This document shows, one piece after another, positions 55,193-64,000 of a stretch of DNA of 64,000 nucleotides. The stretch covers positions 1-64,000 of the forward strand of contig NZ_JAFIBY010000003.1 in assembly GCF_017832355.1 (NCBI RefSeq), written 5' to 3'. How positions within the stretch are numbered: position 1 is the first letter of the stretch; each line of letters begins with the position of its first letter. Under the pieces are notes generated by a model, which was not told where the DNA came from, ran no database searches, and worked only from the letters and a program-made list of their open reading frames with translations. A program made the position numbers and the translations under genes. This DNA comes from Serratia sp. PL17 (GTDB lineage Bacteria; Pseudomonadota; Gammaproteobacteria; Enterobacterales; Enterobacteriaceae).

Positions 55193-56471
55193 AAAGTTCT
55201 CGCACCTTCCCTATTAATTGAGGTAAACAACGGTAGCAGGTGACCTGCAGCCGGGTAATTTGTCCTCTTCTGAAAAAGCCATTAAGTACAAAAAATGAAA
55301 CAAACTCGGTGACCAAGGTTGAAACCGCCGCCCCCCAAATGCCATAACGCGGTATCAACACCAGATTCATCAGAACATTGGCCAATGCGGCCAACGGCAT
55401 TTTTATGGCGATAAAGCGGTAACCACCAAACAACACAATGGCCCGGTAGGACACCGTGCCCATCACCGAAAATAACGACGTCACCGAACACAGTGCCAGA
55501 ATAGTGGCGGTTTCGCGGTAACTGCTGCCAAACATCAAGGCCACGATCGGACCTGGAAACAGTGATAAAAACACTATCACCGGCATCGAAAGCAATAACA
55601 CCACCAGATACAACAACCGAATGCGCCCTTCCTGCTCGGCCAATGTGCGCGCATTTGCCACTCCTGGCATCATCGAGGTGATCAAAGCTATCGGTACGAA
55701 GATCCATCCCTGACTCAAGGTGATGGCTGCGCTATAAAGCCCGACGCTGTGCTCACCCACATAGTTGCCGATCATGATCTGATCGATACGCGTGTAAATG
55801 ACAATCGACAAACCGGAAACGGCCAGCGGCAACCCCACCTTCAACAAATAACGACCATAACGCCGTTGGTGGCGCCGGCTGATGGGCATCATGCCGCCCT
55901 GTTCACGACGAAACAGGACCCACCGTACTGCGTAGGGAATCAGGCTGCTCAGCACATAGGGAATGGCAAACCACGCCAACGACAGCTGGGCGTGCACTAA
56001 CGCCAGCCGCAAGATGATCGACAACAACAGCGCCAGGTTATTGATCAACGTGTTCAACTTGGATTTCAGCAGCGCGTCGTAATAAATCTTGTAAACATCC
56101 TGAATGGAGAAATACGCACTGGCGAGCATCAACGCCATCATCATTTGGCTGGTCCGATCCTGCGTCAGCAGTGCCCAAGCCATCAAGGGCACGGCGATCA
56201 GCGCAAAAAGCCGACGCCGCAATCGCATGGAGGCCAGCATCAGACGAATACCGCTGTGCCGCTGCCGTGCAACACGGTTGAACAACACCGCATCGGCCCC
56301 CAATTGCACCAGCGGCACGGCAATGGCGATCACGGACAGCAAGTAATTGATCAATCCGTATTGGGCCGGCCCCAGATAACGCGCCACATAGACCGAAACG
56401 AAAATGCCCGACAGGCTTAGCGATACCCGTTCCAACATTAACCACAGGGAATTCATCAGCATCGCTTTCAT
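55182..56471 (-). CDS. Wzx-type oligosaccharide flippase
   Basis: I chose ATG 56471 (MKAMLMNSLWLML), which begins four bases after the wzc stop. The 429-residue protein has about twelve transmembrane helices and the MOP-superfamily pattern (SLSGIFVSVYVARYLGPAQYGLINYLLS; GLSIVIYTRIDQIMIGNYVGEHSVGLYSAA). It should flip lipid-linked repeat units to the periplasm. Length and topology are as expected. Confidence 0.88.
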   Translation of the reverse strand: MKAMLMNSLWLMLERVSLSLSGIFVSVYVARYLGPAQYGLINYLLSVIAIAVPLVQLGADAVLFNRVARQRHSGIRLMLASMRLRRRLFALIAVPLMAWALLTQDRTSQMMMALMLASAYFSIQDVYKIYYDALLKSKLNTLINNLALLLSIILRLALVHAQLSLAWFAIPYVLSSLIPYAVRWVLFRREQGGMMPISRRHQRRYGRYLLKVGLPLAVSGLSIVIYTRIDQIMIGNYVGEHSVGLYSAAITLSQGWIFVPIALITSMMPGVANARTLAEQEGRIRLLYLVVLLLSMPVIVFLSLFPGPIVALMFGSSYRETATILALCSVTSLFSVMGTVSYRAIVLFGGYRFIAIKMPLAALANVLMNLVLIPRYGIWGAAVSTLVTEFVSFFVLNGFFRRGQITRLQVTCYRCLPQLIGKVRELYAK

Positions 56472-56475
56472 GCGG

Positions 56476-58656
56476 TTACTGAACCTTTTCCTGATGACTA
56501 GGGTAGGCAAAGGTATAGTAACCGGCGTCGTTAGCCGTTTTCTTCACCATCCCGTTCAGGATCACCCCTTTAATGACCACACCGTTTTGCTCGAAACGTC
56601 GGATGCTGGTTTCGATCTGTCGGACGGTATTGACCTCAAAACGCACCACCATCAGTGAGGTGCCGGCGTGATGCCCGACAATCGCAGCATCCGTCACCGC
56701 CAGTACGGGAGGGGTGTCGATCAACACCAGATCGTAGTGCTGGCCCGCCCAGTGCAGGAAGTCAGCGAAACGTTGATGCATCAGCAATTCAGACGGATTG
56801 GGTGGAACCTGGCCCCGAGGCACGAAATCCAGATTCGCAATGTCCGTTTTCTTGACGGCCAGGTCAGGCGCAATCAGTCCTGACAGCATGTCAGACAGCC
56901 CACCCTTGGCGCTGTTGTTCAGCCAACGATGCAGAAAACCTTTGCGCATATCGGCGTCAATGAGCAACACCCGCTGGCCCGCCTGCGCGATCACCACCGC
57001 CAGGTTAGTGCTGGTGAAACTCTTACCGCTGGCAGGACTGGCGCCCGAAACCATCAGAATATTGTTTTTGGCTTCCATCATGGCGAAGTGCAGGCTGGTG
57101 CGCAGACTGCGAATCGCTTCGACGGACAAGTCGTCCGGCGCTTCCTGCGCCAGGATTGGCAACTTGTCGCCACCATTTTTGGTCAGCAGTTGCTGTTGAG
57201 CTCGGTTACGCTTTTGTTGCCATGGCGACAACGGCACGGTGGCATACACACTGATACCCCGTTTTTCCAGCGTATCGGTATCGCTGATGCCACGATGCAG
57301 CGCCGCGCGTAACACCACCACCGACGCCGACAGCACGCCCCCCAACAACAGCGCGAAGAATACGATCATCACTTTTTGTGGCTGCACCGGACGCAGGCCG
57401 GTTTCCGCCTCATCGATAATGCGAATATTGCCCACAGTCCCTGCCTTGCTGATGCTCAATTCCTGCTGCTTGTTCATCAACTGCATGTACACTTGCTGAT
57501 CCACCTGTACGTCTCGGGTCAACCGCAGAATTTCCTGCTGGGTTTTCGGCAGCGTTTGCACCTGTTTACCGAGGCGAGCCTTTTCTGCTTCCAGCGTGGC
57601 GCGCTTTTCTAACAGTGCGCGGTAGGCGGGATGCACACGGGTATAAAGTTTGGAAATCTCTGCTTCTTTGAACGTCAGCTCATTTAACTGCCCCTCAAGC
57701 TGAACCTGGGTATCCAGCACGGATTTGGCCTCCAGTGACAGATCCACCGAATCGTTCTGCTGACGGAACTGGTTAAGCTGATTCTCGGCGTTGTTGAGCG
57801 AGGTCTGCGTGCGTGGCAGTTGCTCATGCAGGAAAGCCAGCATACGCTGCGCCTCTTCCGTCTTGCGATCCACGTTCTGTTGCAGATAGTTGTCGGTGAT
57901 ACTCTTCAACACCGCCTCTGCACGCTGTGGATCTTCGCCCGCCAGGCTGAACGTCATGATGCCGCTTTCTTTACCGCCAGGGGCAACATCAAGCATGTTG
58001 CGCAGATCGTCCACCGCTCTTTGTCGTGGCACATTAACCACCGTGAAGGTCGTGCCCGGCAAGGCATCCAGCGCCGTCACGTTGATTGCCCAATCCCCCT
58101 GCTGCAATGCTTGCCCTACGACACCGCTGAACAGCGTTTTCCCGTCATAGCTCAGGCTATAACGTTGTTTGTCCTCCACCGTCAGCGTTAATTCCTGCCC
58201 TTGCATCACCGCTGGCGTCTTCATTCCTGCGATACGCAATGCCGGTGGCGTTTCTCCGCTAAGGCGGGCGATGCCCTTGCCGAACAGCGGAAAATAATCA
58301 GGACTGATACGCACCGTCAGGCCAAGATCGTCCACGGTTTTGCCAATCACGTAGCGCGATTTCGCCAGGGAAACCTCATCCTGCGTCGCCGAGTTCTGCC
58401 CAATTGAGCCGATTGAACTGTCCAGCGTTTCACGCAGTAACGAATCGCCCGAAAGCTGCTTTTCTACCTGCACCAACGCGGTCGCCTGATAAATAGGCGT
58501 CGCCATCAATGCATAGGCACAGCCCAGTATGCCGGCCACCCCCGTCACCAGCAGAATACGCCAACGGTTGTCCCACAAAGGGCCAATCAACCGCTCCCAC
58601 TCCAATTTGTCGTCCTGCTCAGCCATTACAATTGGCAATGCATTGTTCTTCATCAT
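56476..58656 (-). CDS. Tyrosine-protein kinase and chain-length regulator Wzc-like
   Basis: The 726-residue protein has an N-terminal Wzz domain between transmembrane helices near residues 33-52 and 425-447, and a cytoplasmic BY-kinase: Walker A' LLIDADMRKG, Walker A GASPASGKS (near 537), and Walker B LVLIDTPPVL. The C-terminal tyrosine cluster is short (YYTFAY). It forms the inner-membrane part of the polysaccharide exporter with Wza. No low-molecular-weight phosphatase (Wzb) gene lies between wza and wzc as in E. coli. It lies 28 bases downstream of wza. Confidence 0.93.
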   Translation of the reverse strand: MMKNNALPIVMAEQDDKLEWERLIGPLWDNRWRILLVTGVAGILGCAYALMATPIYQATALVQVEKQLSGDSLLRETLDSSIGSIGQNSATQDEVSLAKSRYVIGKTVDDLGLTVRISPDYFPLFGKGIARLSGETPPALRIAGMKTPAVMQGQELTLTVEDKQRYSLSYDGKTLFSGVVGQALQQGDWAINVTALDALPGTTFTVVNVPRQRAVDDLRNMLDVAPGGKESGIMTFSLAGEDPQRAEAVLKSITDNYLQQNVDRKTEEAQRMLAFLHEQLPRTQTSLNNAENQLNQFRQQNDSVDLSLEAKSVLDTQVQLEGQLNELTFKEAEISKLYTRVHPAYRALLEKRATLEAEKARLGKQVQTLPKTQQEILRLTRDVQVDQQVYMQLMNKQQELSISKAGTVGNIRIIDEAETGLRPVQPQKVMIVFFALLLGGVLSASVVVLRAALHRGISDTDTLEKRGISVYATVPLSPWQQKRNRAQQQLLTKNGGDKLPILAQEAPDDLSVEAIRSLRTSLHFAMMEAKNNILMVSGASPASGKSFTSTNLAVVIAQAGQRVLLIDADMRKGFLHRWLNNSAKGGLSDMLSGLIAPDLAVKKTDIANLDFVPRGQVPPNPSELLMHQRFADFLHWAGQHYDLVLIDTPPVLAVTDAAIVGHHAGTSLMVVRFEVNTVRQIETSIRRFEQNGVVIKGVILNGMVKKTANDAGYYTFAYPSHQEKVQ

Positions 58657-58684
58657 CAGTATTCCTTAAGTCACCGTGGCGGCT

Positions 58685-59818
58685 TTACCAGTTACGGATC
58701 CGCAACGTGGCCTCGCTGAGGTCGTTGAAGCTGGAAATAGTCGGTACCAATTGGCTGATCAAGCGATTCCAACGCGCTATCGGTGCCGCCGTGACATACA
58801 CCACGTCATAAGGTTCCAACTGGAATTCGGTGCCCATCGCCAGCGCAGCGGCGTCGGACAAGTCGAACTGATACAGCGACGCCAGACGCTTCGGTTGTTT
58901 ACCGCCGTTCGGTCGGATCACAAACACGCCCGTGGCGTCGGCCACCGTTTGACTGATGCCTTCAGAACTGCCCAGCGCCTCGGTCAGCGTCATACCACTC
59001 CGGTCCATTTTCAGCGTCGACTGCTTGCCAACCTCACCCATCACAAACACTTTGAGTTCGTCGTTGCGCGGCACATAAAGAATGTCACCCGGTGCCAGCA
59101 AACGGTTCTGGCTGATATCGCCACGTTGCATCAACGCCTGCAGGGAAATCGGCTGTTCCTTGCCGTCGTGCGTCAGCACCACGTTGCGCCAGTCAGCGTT
59201 ATCGGTCAGCCCTCCGGCCGCGTTAATCGCATCAAGAATCGTCAGTGGCACGTTGGTCACAGCCTGCTGCCCAGAGGTTTTCACTTCGCCAGTCACGTAC
59301 ACCTTCTGCGAACGAAATGCGGCAATGCTGACATCTACCTGCGGGCTTTCTACGTAGGTCGCTAATCGACCGGCGATTTGGTTGCGCACTTCAGTGACCG
59401 TTTTACCGACGACCTGTACTCGACCAATGTAGGGATAGAAAATAGCGCCGTCGGCGTGTACCCAGTTACCGGTGTCACTGGCACTGCGGTATTGCCCTGC
59501 TGGCGTGGTCAACTCCGGGTGATCCCAGACGGTGACATTCAGCACGTCGCCGACACCGATACGGTACTGGTAACTTTGCAGGCGCTGGTCCAGTGCCAGG
59601 TTGGGCCGCGCCACCGGCTCTATCCGGCGCATTTTTTCCAACAACATCGGCGTGACGCGGTACACCTGGACCTGCTTGTCCAGATCGAAGTTTTCGTCCT
59701 GTTGGATGACTTTTTCTTTTCCCTGAGTCGGGAGGTGTGAACCCGGAAACGCTGTGCAGCCGCTAAGCAAGGCGCTGGACAGCACCAGTGGCATCAAATG
59801 AGGCAAGTGAAGGTTCAT
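58685..59818 (-). CDS. wza: Polysaccharide export outer-membrane lipoprotein Wza-like
   Basis: The 377-residue precursor has a lipobox (ALLSGC, cysteine 21) and the Poly_export/SLBB pattern ([44 protein letters not shown]; a C-terminal helix with [11 protein letters not shown]). It forms the octameric outer-membrane channel. Length equals E. coli Wza (379). A terminator lies between it and the wecA-like gene. Confidence 0.95.
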   Translation of the reverse strand: MNLHLPHLMPLVLSSALLSGCTAFPGSHLPTQGKEKVIQQDENFDLDKQVQVYRVTPMLLEKMRRIEPVARPNLALDQRLQSYQYRIGVGDVLNVTVWDHPELTTPAGQYRSASDTGNWVHADGAIFYPYIGRVQVVGKTVTEVRNQIAGRLATYVESPQVDVSIAAFRSQKVYVTGEVKTSGQQAVTNVPLTILDAINAAGGLTDNADWRNVVLTHDGKEQPISLQALMQRGDISQNRLLAPGDILYVPRNDELKVFVMGEVGKQSTLKMDRSGMTLTEALGSSEGISQTVADATGVFVIRPNGGKQPKRLASLYQFDLSDAAALAMGTEFQLEPYDVVYVTAAPIARWNRLISQLVPTISSFNDLSEATLRIRNW

Positions 59819-59830
59819 AACAGTACCGTG

Positions 59831-59856
59831 AAAAACGGGCCACCGTTGCGGCCCGT
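59831..59856 (-). terminator. Terminator between wecA-like gene and wza
   Basis: On the minus strand ACGGGCC and GGCCCGT form a 7-base-pair stem with an 8-base loop, followed by TTTTTCACGG. It lies 8 bases downstream of the wecA-like stop codon and within the operon, downstream of a JUMPstart/ops element, so RfaH-modified polymerase would be needed to read through into wza. Confidence 0.65.
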
Positions 59857-59863
59857 GGGAGGA

Positions 59864-60913
59864 TTAACGATCGGCGGTAGGGTTATCCGTAAAAATCCTT
59901 GCCTGGCGCGGTTCGTGCAACAGGGCAAAATAACCGAAGAAACAAAATACAAATGCCAATAGCATTTGGTAATCCGGCAGTTTCAGGACTTCACTGCAGA
60001 TGCCGACACAGGCCAACGTGACCGCCAACATGCAGCTCATCCCCAGAGCCTGCCGCGCGTTGAGACCGCGGCGCATCAAAATATGGTGCAGATGATCACG
60101 ACCCGCCTTGAACGGGCTTTGGCGGCGCAGCAGACGGCGCACCATCACAGTGACCATGTCCATCAGCGGAATGGCGATCAGCCACAGCGCGGTCACCGGC
60201 CGGATGACGGCATCCGGTCCTTGTGTGGCGATAACCAATAACCACAACACGCTAAAACCAATGACCATGCTGCCGGCGTCACCCATAAAAATTTTATTGC
60301 GCGCACCAAAGACGCTGAGGTTGAACAACAGATAGGCAGCCAACGCCGCAATCAGGCTCAGGCACCACAAAGCCTGTTCGTCATGTCCTGCCAGTCCGAA
60401 TAAAATGGCCAACGCCAAAAAGGTGACGCAAGACAGTGCCCCCAGTTGGCCGTCAATCCCATCGACCATGTTATAGGCGTTGATCGCCCCCCATACCGCC
60501 AGTGGCGTGACCAGTAACGCGGCATAGCCCAACAGCAGTTCTTGATGGCCCCACAGGTAGCCGAAAGAAGTAAGTTGCATCCCTGCCACCAGCATCATCG
60601 CCAGCGCGATCCCTCCCTGCACAATGACGCGCGGCGCCACCGGCAGATCGAAACGGTCATCAAGCACGCCCAGCATCACCAACGCGGTGACGCACAACAA
60701 ATAGGTCGTGCTGTGTGGCAACCAGTCTGGCTGCCAGAACGTCACAAATGTAATGCTGAGATAAATGGCGATTCCACCGACCAGCGGAATATGCCCCTGA
60801 TGGCGTTTGCGCGCATTGGGCTTATCCACTAATCCCACGACCAGCGCAGCGCGGCGGGCAATAATCACCAGCACCAGTGCCAAAATAAATATCACGCTCA
60901 GTTGATATAACAT
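59864..60913 (-). CDS. Undecaprenyl-phosphate HexNAc-1-phosphate transferase, WecA-like
   Basis: The 349-residue protein is a polyprenyl-P transferase of the WecA group with about eleven membrane helices: LVDKPNARKRHQGHIPLVGGIAIY, LDDRFDLPV, NAYNMVDGIDGQLG, FMGDAGSMVIG and DHLHHILMRRG are all present and align with E. coli WecA. It primes synthesis by making undecaprenyl-PP-GlcNAc. It is the first gene after the JUMPstart and is followed by the terminator at 59831. The enterobacterial-common-antigen WecA is usually elsewhere, so this is probably a dedicated second copy. Confidence 0.93.
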   Translation of the reverse strand: MLYQLSVIFILALVLVIIARRAALVVGLVDKPNARKRHQGHIPLVGGIAIYLSITFVTFWQPDWLPHSTTYLLCVTALVMLGVLDDRFDLPVAPRVIVQGGIALAMMLVAGMQLTSFGYLWGHQELLLGYAALLVTPLAVWGAINAYNMVDGIDGQLGALSCVTFLALAILFGLAGHDEQALWCLSLIAALAAYLLFNLSVFGARNKIFMGDAGSMVIGFSVLWLLVIATQGPDAVIRPVTALWLIAIPLMDMVTVMVRRLLRRQSPFKAGRDHLHHILMRRGLNARQALGMSCMLAVTLACVGICSEVLKLPDYQMLLAFVFCFFGYFALLHEPRQARIFTDNPTADR

Positions 60914-60932
60914 TGTTCCTCCAGCGAATAAG

Positions 60933-60970
60933 CACGCTACCGCCCTTGAGTTACAGCTCCCAATGCGCTA
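60933..60970 (-). promoter_or_regulatory. JUMPstart with ops element
   Basis: The minus strand reads GGCGGTAGCGTG at 60933-60944, exactly the 12-base ops element, preceded by GGGAGCTGTAACTCAA that matches the JUMPstart consensus. ops RNA/DNA recruits RfaH, which prevents termination in surface-polysaccharide operons. It is 20 bases upstream of the wecA-like start codon. Confidence 0.9.
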
Positions 60971-61120
60971 TTAAAAATTAATCTGTAGAGGCGCCGCATG
61001 ACGCGCCCATATTGCATGCGGTCCCACTACACTCTGTTGCCGCAATAGTCGGGGCGACGTTATTCACCCCGACTGCCAGCGACGAAAAATAAATAACCTT
61101 TGCCCGTGAGAAAGTTATCT

Positions 61121-62077
61121 CTAGGAAAATTCGTGCTTAATTGTTTTTTCGATTGCCGAATCAAGATCGACTGGCGCCACGAAATCACTTTGTACACTGC
61201 TCTTAAATTGCGTTCTGGCGCAGAATTTCTGTACACGAACGCGGCTAATAGGGAATTTACGGTGACTTATTTTACTCACCATATCTAATGCCGTTGCACC
61301 GCAGATTCCAAATAAATAGGGAATGCGAATAGTCTTATTATTTCGCCCTAATGAAGACGAAATAACGTCGACCAACTGATTCATGGTGAAGTCCGGTTTA
61401 TCAACATAATTACTGACCTGATATGTCGCCTGCTGATCCAACGCATGCTCCAGCCTGGCCGCAATATTTTCAACATAGGCCATAGACTTCATATTATTAC
61501 CACTGCCAATCATCACAAATCGGCCGCTGGCGATCTGCCGGAACAAGTTATACACGTTGCCACGGTTGTTTTCGCCAAACACCACCGTGGGTCGGATAAT
61601 GGTTAACTTGTTGCTGGCGTCGGCTTTGCGCCAGGCCTCGTAGACATATTCAGCCTCCAGCTTGGACTTACCGTAATGGTTAAAGGGTTCAAAAAGCCCT
61701 TCTTCATCGGTTTCTTTGGTCACAAAACCGTAGACCGCCACGGATGAAGTAAAAATAATTTGCGTGATATTTAACGCGGAGGCCGTCAGGCAGACATTAC
61801 GCGCACCATCAACGTTAACCTGATAATACAGTGAGATAGGGTCGACATTGTCCTGATGTTCAGCCGCAAGATTAATCACGGCGTCACAACCAGCCAGGGG
61901 CTGCCGCAATGTTTCGGGTTGAGTTACATCGCCAAACTGATAGAGCTCAGGAAATTGCTCGCTCTGCTTCTTATCCACGATGGTCAACACCAGGTCGTTA
62001 CGCGCACTCAGGCGTTTAACCAGACGCGTTCCGATAAAGCCAGAACCCCCGATGATAGCTACTTTACGCTTATCCAT
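61121..62077 (-). CDS. gnu: N-acetyl-glucosaminyl-PP-undecaprenol 4-epimerase Gnu-like
   Basis: The 318-residue SDR-extended protein starts IIGGSGFIGTRLV (Rossmann) and has the YxxxK pair in NHYGKSKLEAE. Blocks such as TIIRPTVVFGENNRGNVYNL, MKSMAYVENI, SNYVDKPDFTMNQLV and SRVRVQKFCARTQF match E. coli O157 Gnu (Z3206), which converts undecaprenyl-PP-GlcNAc to undecaprenyl-PP-GalNAc. It fits the WecA-like gene downstream. It lies upstream of the JUMPstart, outside the ops-controlled unit. A different sugar epimerase of this family is possible. Confidence 0.85.
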   Translation of the reverse strand: MDKRKVAIIGGSGFIGTRLVKRLSARNDLVLTIVDKKQSEQFPELYQFGDVTQPETLRQPLAGCDAVINLAAEHQDNVDPISLYYQVNVDGARNVCLTASALNITQIIFTSSVAVYGFVTKETDEEGLFEPFNHYGKSKLEAEYVYEAWRKADASNKLTIIRPTVVFGENNRGNVYNLFRQIASGRFVMIGSGNNMKSMAYVENIAARLEHALDQQATYQVSNYVDKPDFTMNQLVDVISSSLGRNNKTIRIPYLFGICGATALDMVSKISHRKFPISRVRVQKFCARTQFKSSVQSDFVAPVDLDSAIEKTIKHEFS

Positions 62078-62258
62078 AATTTGTCACTCAGCTCGGTTTT
62101 CCATTATTCCTGCCACAGCATTTTGGCAGGACGCTTATTCGCGCTAAATCATGGAAACCAGACTGGACAAATCATTCTTCACTTTCAAATAACAAATAAT
62201 GAAATAATAGTCTTGGAAAAATGTAAAATTATGGGGAAAGATGAAATCGTCTTACGCG

Positions 62259-63161
62259 CTAATTTTTAACATCGTAAGCAACCTGATATTGCATGGTTTT
62301 GTTCGGCAATATAAGATTAATCTTACCGCTCCCTTGAACGCTGGACGTTTCATATTTCACCGGTTGTTTCAATCGCCCTTCTTTGGGATCGACGCATTCT
62401 ATGGTTGCCAGCTCCAGGCTCTCGCCTTCATACAAGCAAAGCAACGTTTGCGGACTATTGGTCCGAGCGTTGTTCAACGTCAGGGTCAAAACAACACGCG
62501 TATTGTTTTGAATGTCATTGATAATGGGTGGCCGAGTTTGATTTCCCAAAACATATGAAAAATGTGAAATAATTAGCAAGGATACGAATACCGACAGGTA
62601 TTTCACAACTCTGACGGCAGGAACGGAGAAAAAACCTACGGGTGTGACCGGCTTTTTTCTTATTGTTGCGGCATTTTTAAGCGATTCGGGAACCTCAACG
62701 GGGGAAGACGTTACCCTATCTTCCTTATGTTGATCTATTTCATCAGCGGTAACCCCATCATCTTTATTTGTACTTTCAGAAATATCCGCTTGAATATTAT
62801 CTTCAGTTTCATCACTGATATTCCATATTTCGTCTTCGACATATTCATCCTCTTCAGAAATAAAGTGAAAAGCAGCCTTGTTTTCCACCTTATATCCCAG
62901 GCGTGGAATAGTTCTGATAAGGGTGTGCTCAGTATCTCCAATCTTTTGACGGATTGATTTAATTGTTTGATTTATCGTTGAATCCGAACAGTAAGTTCCT
63001 TTCCATATATTTTCTATAATTTCCGTACGTGTAACCAATTCTGGGGATCTGGCGACAAGAAGTGAAAGGATTTGATACTCCTTCCAACGCAGGCGGAATT
63101 TTTCCCTGGACGGTGTCAGAACATCTAGATTCCTAATCTTTATTCTTTTATCAAGATTCAC
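62259..63161 (-). CDS. Membrane-bound winged-helix regulator, CadC/ToxR-like
   Basis: I chose the GTG at 63161 (M-N-L-D-K), which has AAGGAA 8 bases upstream, over a GTG at 63194. The 300-residue protein has an OmpR/ToxR-type winged helix in the first 100 residues (RLRWKEYQILSLLVARSPELVTRTEIIENIW; IRQKIGDTEHTLIRTIPRLGYKV), an acidic linker, a single transmembrane helix (about 193-215, LSVFVSLLIISHFSYVLG) and a short periplasmic domain. Such proteins sense periplasmic conditions and activate genes directly. It lies next to the exopolysaccharide locus; whether it controls that locus is unknown. Confidence 0.85.
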   Translation of the reverse strand: MNLDKRIKIRNLDVLTPSREKFRLRWKEYQILSLLVARSPELVTRTEIIENIWKGTYCSDSTINQTIKSIRQKIGDTEHTLIRTIPRLGYKVENKAAFHFISEEDEYVEDEIWNISDETEDNIQADISESTNKDDGVTADEIDQHKEDRVTSSPVEVPESLKNAATIRKKPVTPVGFFSVPAVRVVKYLSVFVSLLIISHFSYVLGNQTRPPIINDIQNNTRVVLTLTLNNARTNSPQTLLCLYEGESLELATIECVDPKEGRLKQPVKYETSSVQGSGKINLILPNKTMQYQVAYDVKN

Positions 63162-64000
63162 TTTTAATTTCCTTAGCGTGCCTGTCCTGCACACTTTGTA
63201 TAGAAATATGAAAAAATGTTCAAGAAATTAAATGTAAACTCAACAGGTTGCATTCATCAGATGTTTATTTTTATAAAAATTTGCTGATTTCATTTTTTAC
63301 TTCCTCTCTCAAACGGAGGATTAGATTCTCTGAATGTCTCTATTTCCCTGTTGGTAACATGGTTTCTTATCATGTTAATCTGCAACAAAACAAACACAAT
63401 GCCATGTTTTTTAACAAGAAAGCAAATTATGTTGTTTGCTTGTTAATTACATGAAATTGTGAAATTTCATAATAACGTCAGAAAGTATCACCTGCTTTTC
63501 CGCTTAATCTGATTGTCAGATAGCCTACAAAAAGCCTACGAAAACAGAATGAGAGTTATCTGATTTAATCCTTCACATTGTATTGAACTAAATATAGCAC
63601 CAAATACAAAGGCATATTGCCAACTTGGTGACACACGTCTCGAATAATGAAAAAATGCAGGTTTCATTATCCTGACAAACCTCATTACACGCACATTTTC
63701 TTTGTAAGGATTCAGACAGGAAAATGAACAATATCCTTCAATGACATTTCAGCTCATCATTGACCAAAAAAAAACAGAACCTGAGAGATGCATCTATAAA
63801 CAAAGGAAAAATCAGTGCAGGATAATAAGAATATTACCTAAAGGCAGGAAATTTCACTCGGTGCGTAAAAATATCACATGGAAGAGAGAAAGAAACAGCC
63901 CCTCCCCTCTTGAAGAGGAACAGATTATACCCGAGCACGGAATGCGGGGTCGGTTAAGGTGTTTTTAGCAAGCTCAGCGTTTTTTTCGGTCGATAAACGC
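63162..64000. other. 839-base AT-rich end of window, no gene supported
   Basis: No open frame has a credible start and family pattern. Visible structures are two perfect inverted repeats, ATGAAATT-GTGA-AATTTCAT (63451-63470) and ATCTGA-TTG-TCAGAT (63507-63521), and the direct repeat AGCCTAC at 63522 and 63533. These could belong to control of the regulator gene or of a gene beyond the window. Confidence 0.5.

Noticed and set aside
60971-61120. GTCGGGG...CCCCGAC stem-loop as a terminator of gnu
   Set aside because: The stem is good, but no T run follows on the minus strand, so I do not call it a terminator.
63741-63968. 75-codon open frame near the right edge
   Set aside because: It is rich in K, R and E by chance of AT-rich DNA, with no ribosome site and no recognisable family.

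Overview
The window looks like chromosomal DNA of an enterobacterium, most likely Serratia or a close relative in Yersiniaceae. The pointers are the five-gene astCADBE operon, kbp and yebW homologues, a narGHJI operon, ERIC-type repeats whose cores match the classic ERIC primers, and a JUMPstart/ops element before a Wzx/Wzy-type polysaccharide locus. The genus call is inference; no rRNA or tRNA gene was seen.

Layout. (1) 1-95: the end of an IS1-family element that has cut a pirin gene (96-526). (2) 624-2466: small membrane proteins, Kbp, and YebW-like and AriR-like small proteins. (3) 2551-3633: a general porin with a 650-base AT-rich leader. (4) 4285-10448: the ast arginine catabolic operon, with a sigma-54 promoter and an ArgR-like operator upstream. 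(5) 11089-19355: a LacI-regulated island made of a sugar-type ABC importer, an M17 aminopeptidase in the same operon, the LacI repressor, and a divergent Ntn-hydrolase of the aspartylglucosaminidase type. The same 18-base perfect palindrome sits just after the -10 of both promoters. (6) 19473-26036: an esterase and a dpp/opp-type peptide importer. (7) 26190-30321: a MocR regulator divergent from a cyanide-insensitive-type bd oxidase (cioAB plus a 47-residue subunit). (8) 30368-38377: eight tightly overlapping genes for an apparently undescribed lipid or hydrocarbon product (KAS III, OleD-like reductase, MBL hydrolase, adenylating enzyme, PAP2 phosphatase, sterol-desaturase-family oxygenase, two paralogous fatty acid desaturases). 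(9) 38600-39087: a ribbon-helix-helix and membrane protein pair. (10) 39249-45980: narGHJI with an FNR box. (11) 46304-62077: an exopolysaccharide locus (gnu, wecA-like, wza, wzc, wzx, ATP-grasp, five glycosyltransferases, a secreted glycosidase, an EpsG/Wzy-like polymerase). (12) 62259-63161: a membrane-bound CadC/ToxR-like regulator, followed by 839 bases with no gene I can support.

How they work together. The ast genes, the peptide importer and the LacI island all fit scavenging of amino-acid-containing nutrients. The island would import a glycoconjugate or peptide-like solute, cleave a beta-aspartyl or glycosyl-asparagine bond with the Ntn-hydrolase, and trim peptides with the M17 enzyme. 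The exopolysaccharide genes make a complete Wzx/Wzy pathway: WecA primes undecaprenyl phosphate with GlcNAc-1-P, Gnu can epimerise the product to GalNAc, glycosyltransferases build the repeat, Wzx flips it, the EpsG-like protein polymerises it, and Wzc/Wza export it. The JUMPstart upstream and a terminator after the first gene suggest RfaH control. The lipid cluster and the LacI island are the best candidates for undescribed systems.
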